From NCBI GenBank assembly GCA_013076295.1, contig RQOL01000618.1:4402001-4466000 (forward strand): 64,000 nt of DNA, written 5' to 3'. The notes below the pieces were generated by a model. The model ran no database searches, had not been told where the DNA came from, and saw only the letters and a program-made list of their open reading frames with translations. Origin of the DNA: Sanderia malayensis. Taxonomy: Eukaryota > Cnidaria > Scyphozoa > Semaeostomeae > Pelagiidae. Positions 10,401-21,838 of this stretch are shown one piece after another (positions within the stretch are counted from its first letter, which is position 1; each line of letters starts with the position of its first letter). The position numbers and the translations under genes were made by a program.

Positions 10401-12972
10401 AAAGTCAAAATCAGCGTGAAAAGGTAGGATACACGGATACACCATCATTTAATAAGCTTTATTTACTAGTCTTGCTTCATTTTTATATCCTCATCTGAAA
10501 CCTTGTTTCTCTTGGGGCATGAGACATAATTCATTGTATTTGGCTTCTTTTGCAAAAATCAACATTTTGTGGAAAACATAAAATAAAAAATAAATACTAC
10601 ACAAATGCAGATAAGAAAACAATTTTTCTACTTCAGTGATTCATTGTTACATAAAAATATATATAGCAATAGAGCAATAGAAAACAACGACCTTGTGTTT
10701 GAGCAATACGCTGAATTGAAAATCTGCAAGGTTGTATGTGCGGATTTTCACTGTTTTTAGCCTGTTCAATTCATTTCATGATGGAGAGCAATTCTTGTTG
10801 ATTTTCAGTTTGATAACATCCGACTTCACTGCTGGTGCTGTATTGATTACATTTGGAGCTGTTCTTGGCAAAACGAGTCGACTGCAACTGCTGGTTATTG
10901 CCATTATTGAAGTCATCTTTTTTGCCATGAATGAGACCATTCTCGTTCACTACCTATATGTAGCCGACGTAGGAGGCTCCATGGTCATTCATCTATTCGG
11001 TGCCTACTTTGGTCTCGGTGTGGCTTTTGTCCTGCGAAGAACCGAGACATCAGAAGAAGAGAATCCAAAAGAGGCTGCAACAAAAACAACTGACATGTTC
11101 TCTATGCTTGGTAAGAGCACTAAAGATGCATCCAATTCAATTTCCATTCATAACCAATAATAAGCACGACAATTCAACCTTGAACGAAGGGCCATAATGC
11201 AAACAGTTGTAGTCAACCTTGCCGTCAACCAATTGTCTTCAACCTTGAACCCAGAGGCACATTGCCAGCAAAGCGACAAGGGACCTGGGTTGGAGGTTGA
11301 CGATCATGGCCCATTAAGATAATACTTGCTTAACTTGGACGTAATGGAAACACCCGCATATAAGAACCAGTGGATTAAGAACACTCAGGCTGAAATCTCT
11401 GCTCAAAACAATAGAATAGGCTACAATGTATTCGAACAATAGGCTGGATGCAGAATTCACAGGTTCTAATACCCGGGTGTTTACTGCAAATCGTAAGACG
11501 AGAGTTCCATTGAGCAAACACCAGCTACCATATTCGTGCATTTAAGTACTGTTGTTGTTTTATAGGAACCATATTCCTGTGGATGTTTTGGCCAAGCTTC
11601 AACGGCGCCATGTTGGGGCCTGGAGACCAGCAGCACAGAGCCATTATTAATACTTACATTTCATTGGCTGCTTGTTGTGTTGCAACTTTCACCGTTTCGC
11701 CAATCTTAAATAAAAAATTCAAACTGAACATGGTACGTAATGGTCATTTCTCCTTTATAGTGGTAATCCAGAGTGACCGCCGCATTTTTCTGGCCTTCAT
11801 CTGCAATATCAAATATCAATCGGGTACCCATTTGCTTTAAAAGTTTCTTGATGTATCTCAATTATAGGTCCACGTACAGAACGCAACATTAGCTGGTGGA
11901 GTTGCAGTCGGTGCATTGGCAAACCTTCAGATTAAACCATGGGGGGCGATGTTGATTGGTTTACTTTCGGGTATCATTAGTACACTTGGCTACGAGTTCA
12001 TCACAGTAAGCACAAAGCAACGCAATTAATTCTAATCTCCTGGGGTCTGGGGGTAATTCGTGACGTTACAGAAGATAATGATTCTATCTATTCCCTGCAG
12101 CCCGCATTACGCGATAAGATAAAGCTTCATGATACCTGCGGAGTTCACAATCTTCATGGAATGCCTGGTGTGTTTGCTGGCATTGCTGCCAGCATTGCTG
12201 CAAGCGTTGCTGATCTTGATGACTATGGAAACGAGTGAGTATTCATCCAAAGCTACTCAATTCCAAATTGGTGGTTGTTCCTCCAACATTCCTTGTACAA
12301 CAGACGATAACAATAGCTATTTAACATTTGATCCACTCTTTTTCCAGCTTGTTTAGTATTTATCCTGCTCGTGCTCCTAAGAACGGAACTGCTGAATTTG
12401 CATCTAAATCATTGATGTACACTCTGCCATCAAATGGAAAGGGAAGATCGAAGTCTGTTCAAGGTGGCATGCAACTTGCTGCCATGTTCTGCTCCCTTGG
12501 TATATCCATTCTTGGTGGTGCAATGACAGGTAATAACCCCCTTTCTCCGCTTCTTCATCATTATCATTCTTTCCAATCGTGCACAAATTTCTTCCATACA
12601 CAGCTTGATAAACTCATGCATCCATGTCTGACTCAGAGTAATCGAGTTGTTTTCAATAGGTCTGGTCGTAAAGTACTTGGATAGTCCAACCAAGGAGCAA
12701 TTGTTTGACGATGAGGATTACTGGATGGTAATGTATCATAATCAACACACGCATTTTACCTGTTTGAATTTTATAGATCAGGAGATGTTCCAATACATAG
12801 CACTTTCAGATTACGCAATATGAGTTTGATCCTGAAAACATTTATCGCAAGCATTCACACATTATTATGGTGCATACTTTTCTAGCTTCCTGAGGAAGAA
12901 GAACGCGCGGCTGGACCCGTCAGTGGACAACAAATTGAACTGATCATGAAAAGAAACACTGAAGCTGTTTGA
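7442..12972 (+). CDS. Rhesus-type ammonia/CO2 channel, gene B (complete)
   Basis: Plasma-membrane ammonia/CO2 channel of the Rh family. Nine exons close in phase to 470 residues: 7442-7574, 10222-10423, 10809-11110, 11566-11732, 11868-12005, 12101-12234, 12348-12529, 12660-12727, 12886-12972. All introns are GT-AG. Signatures in order are [74 protein letters not shown] and [14 protein letters not shown]. Both pore histidines (in VIHLFG and in NLHG) and the Asp of the ammonium-recruiting region are present, so it looks functional. The tail is short and acidic, then basic. Start: the ATG giving MKVHGLTF aligns with the start of gene A, and an in-frame upstream Met would only add unconserved sequence. 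A poly(A) signal follows at 13174. It is the paralogue of gene A. Confidence 0.95.
9761..10063 (+). repeat. imperfect tandem duplication in Rh B intron 1
   Basis: A unit beginning GTATAGCTAA at 9761 and ending near CTAAAAATAGCA is repeated from 9920. The second copy holds an extra internal expansion in which TTGTAGTAATAGACTAGATA recurs three times with variation. Two copies of an about 150-bp unit with a nested about 30-bp tandem repeat. Non-coding. Confidence 0.6.
11189..11312. repeat. foldback (MITE-like) repeat in Rh B intron 3
   Basis: The ends GGGCCAT (11189-11195) and ATGGCCC (11306-11312) are inverted. Inner arms at 11239-11253 and 11286-11300 pair at 13 of 15 positions. The whole 124 bp can fold into a hairpin. 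No clear target duplication, so mobility is only inferred. Confidence 0.45.
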
Positions 12973-13173
12973 AAGAAGAATCTCGGACGCCAGCCGATTA
13001 ACATCGCATTTTATCATTTATTAACTCTTGTCGTATATCGTCAGCTGTATCTTATATATTTCTTCTTCAAATCGTGTCTCGATTTAGTGTTAAGTAAGGC
13101 AGCTTTCTGGTCTTCTTTGCGTGGAGGAAAGTGAGGTAGCGAACGACAACTGCCTTCATGTAATCAATTGCTA

Positions 13174-13179
13174 AATAAA
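13174..13179 (+). promoter_or_regulatory. poly(A) signal of Rh B
   Basis: AATAAA about 200 bp after the Rh B stop codon, before the convergent TOPORS 3' end. Confidence 0.5.
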
Positions 13180-13623
13180 TTAGTTGAACTCAGTTTTGAA
13201 TTCTATCACGTAATCGATTTATGTAGGTGACCGTGTTGTTTTATCGTCTCCAATTAGTCATCCTAATAATGGTCCTATTCCTATAACTCGTGTATGCGTT
13301 AACAGTGTAATCGATGAGTATAGCATTAATCAGTTTTTATGAAGTCCAATGTTGTGTTGTGCTCCTACTCTTCAAAGTAGCAAAGATTTCGTAAATTGTG
13401 AAAGCCTCGATCGCAATCTATCTAGCAAACGATACTGTCATCACCAACCTTTTCAAATCGTGCTTACAGACCGTAAGCAATTCTCACTTTAAACTGATTA
13501 CAAAACAATGACGGTTGAAATAAGATTGAGAATAAAGCTCGTTAAGCCAACTTACCTTTATCCATATGAAGACATCCGATATCTAATTACTCTTATATTT
13601 ATGCAACATTTTGATAAAAGTGC

Positions 13624-16600
13624 CTATTGTTTCAGTTTAGAGACAATCTTAATCTTTCTTTTTGATGAAGCAAACTGTTTGTCGTGTTCAATGGTCTGTC
13701 CTGTTCTTTCTGTTTCCAACAATGGACCATCAGATGTCAAATGTTCACCAGCCTTGGTAATCTCACTATTGTTGCGATGCAAATTTGCATCAGAGACTTC
13801 GTCGCAGTCATTTTGTCGATCAAATTCACATTCATTAACACCAGATGATGGCATAGTTTCAATTCTTGCGTCTTCGCGAGTTCTTGCTATTGATGATGTT
13901 GCAATCACATGGTCAACTCCCTTGACATCAAGTAATAGATCAGGGATTGACAAATCGCTACCGGGCACCTTCTTACTTGAAGCTGTTGATATATCTTCTT
14001 TCATTCCTTGATCAAATGTTTCAGCAATTACCGGTGACATCATCCCTTCTTCCACGATGCCATTCGTAATTTGCATTTCCATATTTGCATCTGAGACTTC
14101 TTCAGTGGATTTTTGATATTCTTTATCATACTGCCTTTGATCTTCATTAAACATCTCGTCATGGCCTACCTTTATGTCACTCTTATCTGCTAATGCTGGT
14201 GCACATCTCACATTTGTTTCCCATGGATCTACGGTATCTTCTTTACTTGGTATAATTCTTTCTCTTTTACTTTGGTTGCTTTTATTTTCCTCTTCGTCAA
14301 TCTTTTCTATTATACTTTCGACGACGTTAACAAAATCATCTCTTGTTTCACTCTCTTTGCGAGTTCTCTTCTTATGTTTATGACGCTTTGACTTCTTTGA
14401 CTTCTTGCCCGCCACAGATTCATCGTCAACTTGTTCATCTGAACATCTTATGACAACTGAATGCAGTCTTTGTTGGGGTCTACTCGCAACAGAACGCCCC
14501 GACTCTTCGCTATCTGAAGTCACTTGAAACGGTTTATGGCCATACAACGTTGATGAAGATCCCAGCTCTTCATGATTTAAGTAAACGCGTCTTTTTGTAG
14601 ATTTTTCAGAAGCGTGCGACGACCTACTTCGTTCTTTAGACTTGTGTCGTGAAGAAGATCGTGCCTGCAACATTTCTTCAGCCAGAGACTTTTGTCTCTT
14701 GTCCACCTTGCCCCTTCGCGGTGACTCACAAAGTGATGACCTTTTTGAGCGTCCTTCGTGGCTTATTGGATACTGTCTACTTCTTCTGGACCTATCGGTT
14801 GATGATGGTGACTTCGAATATTCACTGTCTGTCGGTGAACGGCGTCTGTTCTTCGATTTACGAGTCCTCGATGATGAAGATGTCGATCTGTCACGAACAC
14901 GCATGTCTCTACTTCCTGATTTGTGTGATCTGCGCAATCGCGGAGAGCGTGATCGCGATCGCTTACTCGTTCTGTCATCATTGCACCCTCTTCCGTATCT
15001 GGAAGATGATTCCATTCGGCCACTTCGCTGAAGCTTCCTATACGACGAAGATGTCGATGACGAAGAATCGTATTCTCGACGACGAGTTGAAGATTTCTGA
15101 TTTGAACCATTAAATGATTGTTGGCTATACGAGTAGCCGAGTGACCCAGGTTGTCGAACTAAAGGATAACTCGGTGACAGTACTTCACCACCTGTTGAGT
15201 GACTGGAGCTTGAACTCAACCTCGTTCGAGTGTTATCGTAGCTTCTTTCGTATTCAGCTCCAGATTTGCTCCGTTTAGATTTATGAGAAGACTGTTGAAG
15301 TTCGAAGGGAACCTCGTGTCGCCCACTTGAACGTTTTCGCTCTTTTCTGTTCTTATGATACGTCAATAGCTTTAATCGAGTACTCGATCTAGACTGCGTA
15401 TGAATCACTCTGGTTAACTCCAACTCACTGTCCGAATCTGAATCTGAATTTTTCTCAACATTAATCACGGCACTTTCGTCGTCTGACGAAGATTCGTGGC
15501 TTCTTGCAAGAGGAGGACTGGGCTCGAGGTTTTCCGTGGCAAAACGCTCTTCCATTAACCGATCTTCAAATGACGTCATATTATCGGCAAATACAGATCG
15601 CGGAGAAACAAGTGAACTTGCGCCACCTAAAAGAGAGTCATCAGTACAGCAACTATTACGTTAATATATAGCGCTAATGCTCTTCTATTGAAAGCTTTAA
15701 CTTCTACACTCAGTATTTCACAGATAGCTTCAACACACGCGTAGCTTGCACTTTACATGTAATACAACAAAAATATGTAATATACTAAGCAGAACAGTAA
15801 ACTCACTTGTGGATTGGGTAGCTGAAGACAAGGCTGATGGAATGTCATAAACCACGTTGTCATCATAACCTCTCATGTCATAGGGTGAAGTGGCAAAGCT
15901 AACAAATTCCCTGATGAACTGACTTGTATTATTGAGTAGAAACGGCTCAAGCTGACTGTGAAACTCTGGAGATTCCATTGATATCCTACAAATGAAAATA
16001 GAGAACCATACTGCCGTACTAGAACAACTGTACTTCCAAAATGTGACATCATAAAGAACTGACTCAGTGCTATAGGTTAGTCTAAGAAAGTCAAACATTG
16101 TAATACATTACAAGAAGGTTTGTCAAATAAGTAAGCACTCTTCATATTTTAACTCATGATTGTAAATTATGTAAGTGCAATTATGAAACGACTCAAGAGA
16201 CCAGATTATGCTTGAGAATTTATACTGAGAAGCCAACTATATTTGGAGTTTAAAGGGAAACTGGAAAGTTGAGGTTGCATAGAATGAAAGTAAGCAAGGT
16301 TAGTAATGAACCTTACCGTGTCAGGAGTGATAAAATTAGATGCAGAACAAAGCTAACATTTTGAGTTCTGTTTTCCAACAAGACATTCAAATCCCGAAGA
16401 ATCCACGGAACATATCTGTGCACAGTTGCCGGGTTGTCCTTAATGAATTTCAAAGCTAAAGATAAAGAAGAATATTAGCAGAATAAATCAAGAACAAATG
16501 ACACTTATAATATATCCAATGATAAGTGCCATGCCATGTGAACAGAGCTGCAAAAAGATTCTGCAAGCCCTGGGGAAAATTTGAAACACAAGGCTTACTG

Positions 16601-18268
16601 CAAATGAAACAAGCAGATGTCTTATTTTATGAGGCCCTGAACCAATCACCCCTGCCACTCCGTTGGCATCTGTACCATTAGATAAATATTGACAAAAACT
16701 CACAGATGTCACGATAGCGAGCTCTTCCTCCATGGTACTTTATGTCCTTGATAACCATTCCACGGCGATAAATCAATCTATCAGAATAAATAATCATTGA
16801 ACAATTGAGTCATGGTAAATAAATTACCAGTTACATTGAATTCAATTGCTAAAATGATAATACAATTGATAGCACATTGCACTCACTTTCGTCTATCAAG
16901 GGTAGCAGCTGAATGGCCCCAACTAGACTGTCCCCATGAAGAAGCATTACTTCTACGACCAATCCGTGAAGCAGCATACCGTCTTTGCCTTTCAAAATTA
17001 TTTCTATGCCTGTTGCCAGGAATCGAGGTGCTTCTGTAATAAAATCTGCAACAAACAAAACAATATGCCACTGTATTAAATGCTGACAATTATAATTACT
17101 TTACAATTGGATGCCAGTTAAAATTTGTTAGGGAATAAATTTCATCTAAATACCTTCTTCCAGATTCAATTTCAACATCAAAAGATGTTGAATTCTGTTG
17201 ATCAGCAGAGGATTTTCCTTTGTCAAGAAAATGCTGAAACAAAACACACATATCAATCATCTTTATGTCAATGGATAACATATATAACACATTGTAATAT
17301 AAAATAACTTCAGCAAGTCAATTGCTATATAAATTGAATCGTTCTTCTGTCTCCAAAATTTAAAATGGTTTTGCCAGTTTATGCCTATTCTTATTAACTC
17401 AAACAAATCTCTCATTCTTTAAGGTATTAAAAACATTTTTAAGTTGAACATATATTTATCACCTTAGAAAGGAAGTATATCACCATTACCTGTTTGAACT
17501 GAAGATCGGGTTTAATATCATGTATAATAGATTTGAATGAAGATTTGCACAATGGACATGTATACACAACATTAGACCATTGAAGAATGCACATGTAACA
17601 AAATGAATATGTTAGGCAGTCAAGGAAATATAAAAATAAAAGTGAGCACATGTAAGAATAATGTTTCAAATCAATTATTCTTAATTTAGTCAATGAAAAA
17701 GGATACGAAAACAGCTATCAAGAAATGCTCTGTTATCAAATTTTCCAAGACAAATTGAGCACATATAATCATGCTTATTTGAGGGATTTTCACTCTCTTT
17801 GTCTTCTTTCTTGACAGGAAAAAGTAGTTCCTTTTGTTCTTCTAATTGTTCTTTGATTGACTTCTTTATTGGCTTTTTGTTACTGCCTACACTCAAAATG
17901 GCATTATTAATGGTTGGCACTGCATCAATTGTTTGTCTGCTATCATCTTCAGAATCAGATATGAAAATAACAGGTACTGGCTTTTTAGGTCTTTCTATTA
18001 TTTCAACAGAAACATCGCTATCATAATCTACTGTCACATTTGCTATCTCTGGACTATGTTGCAAAGATTCAGTTCTTCTTTCTGGTTCAGTATCAGTACC
18101 TTCATTTGGTCCACTCAAGCAAAGTTGTTCAACAACAGGCTCAAATGTCTGATTATCATCAGATTGAGATGAGCAACAAGGCTGCAAAGATTCTGTACGT
18201 GGTTCTTCATTTTTGTCTTTATTATTACTTTCACAAGCATTCATTTTCAATTCATTCATTTCCGACAT
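13624..18268 (-). CDS. TOPORS: TOPORS, RING-type E3 ubiquitin/SUMO ligase
   Basis: Nuclear E3 ligase; the family ubiquitinates and sumoylates p53 and chromatin targets and binds topoisomerase I. Eight minus-strand exons close to 1104 residues: 17707-18268, 17490-17608, 17154-17233, 16887-17045, 16704-16777, 16317-16455, 15807-15985, 13624-15626. An acidic N-terminus precedes a C3HC4 RING (C170, C173, C186, H188, C191, C194, C205, C208), ending CPLCKSSFKSI. Next come the family's RFYYRST motif and a middle domain (YRRGMVIKDI, GGRARYRDI, NPATVHRYVPWIL, LEPFLLNNTSQFIREFVSFA). The last exon encodes a long Arg/Ser-rich tail with clusters such as SRSRSPRLRRSHKSGSRD. Intron 1 is U12-type and splits the zinc-ligand His188 codon. 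Vertebrate TOPORS keeps this region in one large exon, so this gene is much more intron-rich. Convergent with Rh B. Confidence 0.93.
17609..17706 (-). other. U12-type (minor spliceosome) intron of TOPORS with GT-AT ends
   Basis: On the minus strand the intron begins GTATCCTTTTT, a perfect U12 5' splice site. It contains TTTCCTTGACT, a near-perfect U12 branch site, 11 nt before the 3' boundary. There is no AG between the branch site and the exon. The boundary that keeps the RING frame (DSCF-H-SFC) leaves an intron ending in AT, immediately before ATTCATTTTG. The alternative AC end two bases earlier shifts the frame. Length 98 nt. Confidence 0.8.
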
Positions 18269-18809
18269 AAATGTAAAGGTTACTGTACATATATCTGCAC
18301 CGTTACAACTATAATTGACTCATGAATTAATTTCCCATCACTTGAATCATCATCTGGTAACTTCGCCTTGATTTATGATTATGATTGAAAGAACAAGAAT
18401 AAATTCATGTGCAGAGGCAACATTTCGCACAATAAAATGTCTCTCAGTGAGAGAACATCTTCACAAAGACTTATTTTTTCCCTGATCTTTCTTCACCGGC
18501 TTTTTTTTTCAAATGAGTTGGGCCTGTGGAATTCTGCAAAATGCGATTCTGAGTCTTCTGAGTATTAGAGTTGGTTTGGTTGAATACTTGTCTGGACGCA
18601 GATTCTGATTCGACAAAGATTCGACCACAGAGATGAGACTCACCACGCACCACCAGTTATACAAAAGTAAAAACGTGTGGTGGGGGGCAGTTGAGTTGGG
18701 TTGGGGCATATTAAAGTTTTATTGCTAAATCGGGTGTATTACTACTACTTTCAGAAGGTAATATTTTGCAGTGCTGCAAACGTCTTGCATTGCAACAAAT
18801 TTGCGCGCA
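18269..18809. other. TOPORS upstream region
   Basis: AT-rich sequence upstream of TOPORS and left of the transposon. No gene or clear promoter motif was recognised. Confidence 0.4.
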
Positions 18810-18815
18810 ATTTGT

Positions 18816-19955
18816 GAGCCCCTCCCAGGGGTTTTAGGGAGCAAGGGAGATTGCTCAATTATTTTTAGGGAGACGGGGAGATCGCCAAATTATTTTCAGG
18901 GAGCTGGGAGCCTAGCTTTACATTTTAGGGATCAGGGAGATCCCGTTTTTTATTTCTTTGTGTCACTGATTTGCCTGCAAATACTGAAGTCTCTCCGCGA
19001 TATTAAAAATAATATCCTAGATCGCTTTGATCCAAAACTCGCGGACAATTTCAATATCAAAAGTTTCCTGACGCTTGTTGTGGAGAATATATTCTCAGAG
19101 ATAAGAAGTGGTGCAACCGACATGCCCATGCAACTTGAGTTCGATTATCGGCTGAGCAGGGCCATCAAAGAAAGATTGAAGCGACAGTGCGCTACACCAT
19201 TTGCATATTTTACTGCCCCGAAGTCCTTCTACCCTCACACCTTCACGTCGACAAATTATAAGGATCTCCCAAAGCTGCGCCCACCAAAGCCTCGAGCACT
19301 GTCTGCAAGGCAGGTCAACGAGATGAGGAACTGGAGAGCTATGTATGGCCAAAGTGTTCCCCAGAAAACGGTGCGAAATATGACAACAAAGGACAACCTT
19401 GGTACCCTGCCAATCAACCAATATGCAGCTAACTCTCCCCCTGTTGAGCCACTCGGTTTTTCAGTTCTAAGTCAAGTGCCAGCTGTTGGAACGCCGCAGA
19501 CGAACAGTCGACCAGAAACGCCATATGAGCAAGGCCAGTTTGTCTGTGTACGGGGCAATCGAAATGTCTTGTTCGTTATAGCCTCCCTTCAAGAGGATGC
19601 ACTTGTTGGCGGAAAGAGGGTGAGAGCTAGCGTGTACAGCCAGGATCCCTTTAATCCCATTATATTTACAGAAAATGCAGAGAAATCTTTTGAAGTAATT
19701 AACATCTTGTGCGTTATAACTAATTGTCATTTAAAAAATGGCACGTTAGAACTTGAGGAGGGAGATCTTATCCTCCTTCTTGAACAACTACAAACTACAA
19801 ACGAACTGATCACTGTCACGGAGGCAGCTGATTTGTCTGCCGAAGAAGCAAACGCTGACAGTGAGCAACCGCGAACAAGAAGTTCAAGGGGAAGAAAGAG
19901 GCGATTTGAAAAGACTTCTACTATTATGAATAACTTGTTTCGTACCCCAAAATAG
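18816..19955 (+). CDS. element-encoded protein, unrecognised; possible transposase C-terminal remnant
   Basis: One open frame runs from the left TIR to a stop at 19955, about 380 codons, ending about 200 bp before the right TIR. The first about 50 codons read through the repetitive subterminal motif, so the real start is probably downstream, perhaps after a splice. The credible part begins near 18960. It includes a Glu-centred motif (VVENIFSEIRSG) and then MPMQLEFDYRLSRAIKERLK, reminiscent of the last catalytic Glu region of RNase-H-fold transposases. That is inference. A proline-rich middle follows, then a basic RGRKRR end that could be a nuclear signal. No zinc finger or DDE core is seen. 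If the parent family is autonomous elsewhere, this copy is a shortened derivative. Confidence 0.5.
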   Translation, partial: EPLPGVLGSKGDCSIIFRETGRSPNYFQGAGSLALHFRDQGDPVFYFFVSLICLQILKSLRDIKNNILDRFDPKLADNFNIKSFLTLVVENIFSEIRSGATDMPMQLEFDYRLSRAIKERLKRQCATPFAYFTAPKSFYPHTFTSTNYKDLPKLRPPKPRALSARQVNEMRNWRAMYGQSVPQKTVRNMTTKDNLGTLPINQYAANSPPVEPLGFSVLSQVPAVGTPQTNSRPETPYEQGQFVCVRGNRNVLFVIASLQEDALVGGKRVRASVYSQDPFNPIIFTENAEKSFEVINILCVITNCHLKNGTLELEEGDLILLLEQLQTTNELITVTEAADLSAEEANADSEQPRTRSSRGRKRRFEKTSTIMNNLFRTPK

Positions 19956-20160
19956 AGGTGATTGTCAAGTAGCAATGGTTTTTGGGAGCAAAGCAAAATA
20001 TTTTTAGGGATCAAGGGAGCGAAGCGAAAATTTTGGGGATCACGGGAGCATAGAGAAAAAACATTTTGGGGAGCATTCGAATTGATTTATGGGGATCAAG
20101 GGAGAAAATGCAAAAACAAATAGGGATCAAGGGAGCATATACCCCCCCTGGGAGGGACTC
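18816..20160 (+). mobile_element. DNA-transposon-like element with 16-bp TIRs and 6-bp target duplication
   Basis: The left end GAGCCCCTCCCAGGGG (18816-18831) and the right end CCCCTGGGAGGGACTC (20145-20160) are inverted with one mismatch. ATTTGT flanks both sides (18810-18815 and 20161-20166), a perfect 6-bp duplication. Both subterminal regions carry many copies of a motif close to AGGGATCAAGGGAG in the same (direct) orientation. Total 1345 bp. It holds one long open frame. A 6-bp duplication is uncommon (reported for groups such as IS3EU and Dada), but I cannot place the element in a superfamily from termini alone. Confidence 0.85.
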
Positions 20161-20918
20161 ATTTGTTATCATGGTGCAAAATATCTTCCAAAATAGTACC
20201 TAATGGTTCAAGAGGATGAATGTTATAACTATGTTTCGAAAGCGCACAGTACAGTTGTCAAATACATGAATGTCAATCTAACCTTCATTTATCTTTTCAT
20301 GATGATCGAGAGGAATATCCATTGTTTCTTCGAGATGACGAAATGCGAACCAAGTATCGTGAGGCCATGTGCAATGCCAAATGATATGCATTTGCTAAGA
20401 TGCTATAAATAATCCACGGAGACTGTGCTTATTAGGAAACCAGCGTTGCCCGCAGCACGGTCAATGCCGAGAGTTCTGTGTGACGTAGGCAAAATTTCTC
20501 CTGAATATACATGTGAAATCATTGCCAGTGGTGGGATGGATAAGTTAAGGCAAAAAAGAACAATGAGTAGTTTTCAGCCTTGGAAATCCCAATAAAAGGG
20601 GACGATATTCAATAGAATGACTGAAAAGATAATCCGAAATGTGAAGAAGCGTTGTAATTTTCCAATCATAATGAGGGTCAACTGAGCTGCCAATCAAACA
20701 GCGCCTGAAAAGTAGACTGGGAATTATAAATGAACACCAACCAAGGAGCCTTTACTTTATGCTTCAAAGTGTTTTTCGAATCTCCACTGAACTGCAACGC
20801 GCCAAAGCAAGTAAAGCTTACCAAAAACATGCAAACTGAAACTCCTTCCAAAATTGTGTAACGTACCGTGTTTACTCGAGCGAGTGCCGCGGCGTTCATT
20901 TAATTTCGAGTACTTTTG

Positions 20919-21092
20919 ATGCGGCGCTTATTCGGGGGCGGCGCTCTTACGGGGTGGCGCTTTTTAAAAGCTCTGTCATTTTTTAATAAACCAAGTCAGT
21001 TTTAAACAATCTTCTAGTAGTAAAACATACAAGTTTGAAACATTTAAGTGTGTTTCGATACAAGAAAAGAAATTCCCGAGGTAGCGCCGCAT
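20919..21092. repeat. GCGGCGCTT inverted/tandem repeat
   Basis: ATGCGGCGCTTATTCGGG (20919-20936) is matched in inverted orientation at 21075-21092 (15 of 18). Two further GGCGCT units follow the left copy at about 19-bp spacing. The region from about 20861 (ACCGTGTTTACTCGAGCGAG) looks like the outer part of the same repeat. Probably a non-autonomous foldback element. Confidence 0.45.
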
Positions 21093-21189
21093 TTACAAAA
21101 AAGATAACTACGGCGCACAACAAAAACTGCTACAGCCTCAGCCACCAACAACAACAACAAAAACAAAAACGATGGTTGGAGAACGACGA

Positions 21190-21838
21190 GAATAACATTG
21201 CCATCGACTGCGTTCATTGGAGTAATAAATGGAAATGATCAAAATGTTGATGAAGATTATGATGATGATTATGATGATGAACGTGCTCGTGCTGATCAAG
21301 ATGACAATGATTATACCACCGATAATACAACCTCACCACCACTGCAACTATTTGAAACAACCACCCTGAGGACAATGGACACATTGGAAGTGGCGAAAAT
21401 TCGTCAAAGAACAGCAGAGGTAAAGAGACACTGGTTTTGTTGAATGACATCAGTAGTAGTAGCAGCAGCAGCAGTAGTAGTAGTAGTACTACTTCTGATG
21501 CAACAACAACAACAACGAGTATGACTATTGGACACATAAAAATAATATACACATACAACAACAACCACAATAGAACACCTTCCGTTATCGCTACTACCAC
21601 TAACAATTGTTATGCTAACAAGGGCAAACAGGTTCAGTTCCAAATTGGAAAGAGCCTTCAAACAACCGAGCTACCGTCAATTCAGATGATGCCAACACCA
21701 CAACAACTACAACAACAACAGCAACGTATTCTGACGACCGTGGGCCATGCTCTTGGACTGGAGCAAAGTGATCAGAGGTCTCCAATTATTCTAATTCGAC
21801 TACTTGAAAACAATATTTCACTCAATATCAAATTTTGA
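21190..21838 (+). other. low-complexity region with trinucleotide runs; possible exon of an unrecognised gene
   Basis: Frames here encode acidic Asp/Tyr-rich sequence (21240-21310) and then Ser, Thr, Asn and Gln runs (21437-21838). They are driven by GAT, AGC/AGT, ACA and CAA repeats, with an AGY trinucleotide tract at 21451-21489. Such composition occurs in regulatory proteins but also arises from simple repeats. No domain, start context or splice pair could be supported. Confidence 0.25.

Noticed and set aside
14174..15113. Plus-strand open frames within 14174-15113
   Set aside because: Antisense to the Arg/Ser-rich exon of TOPORS; composition mirrors that exon.
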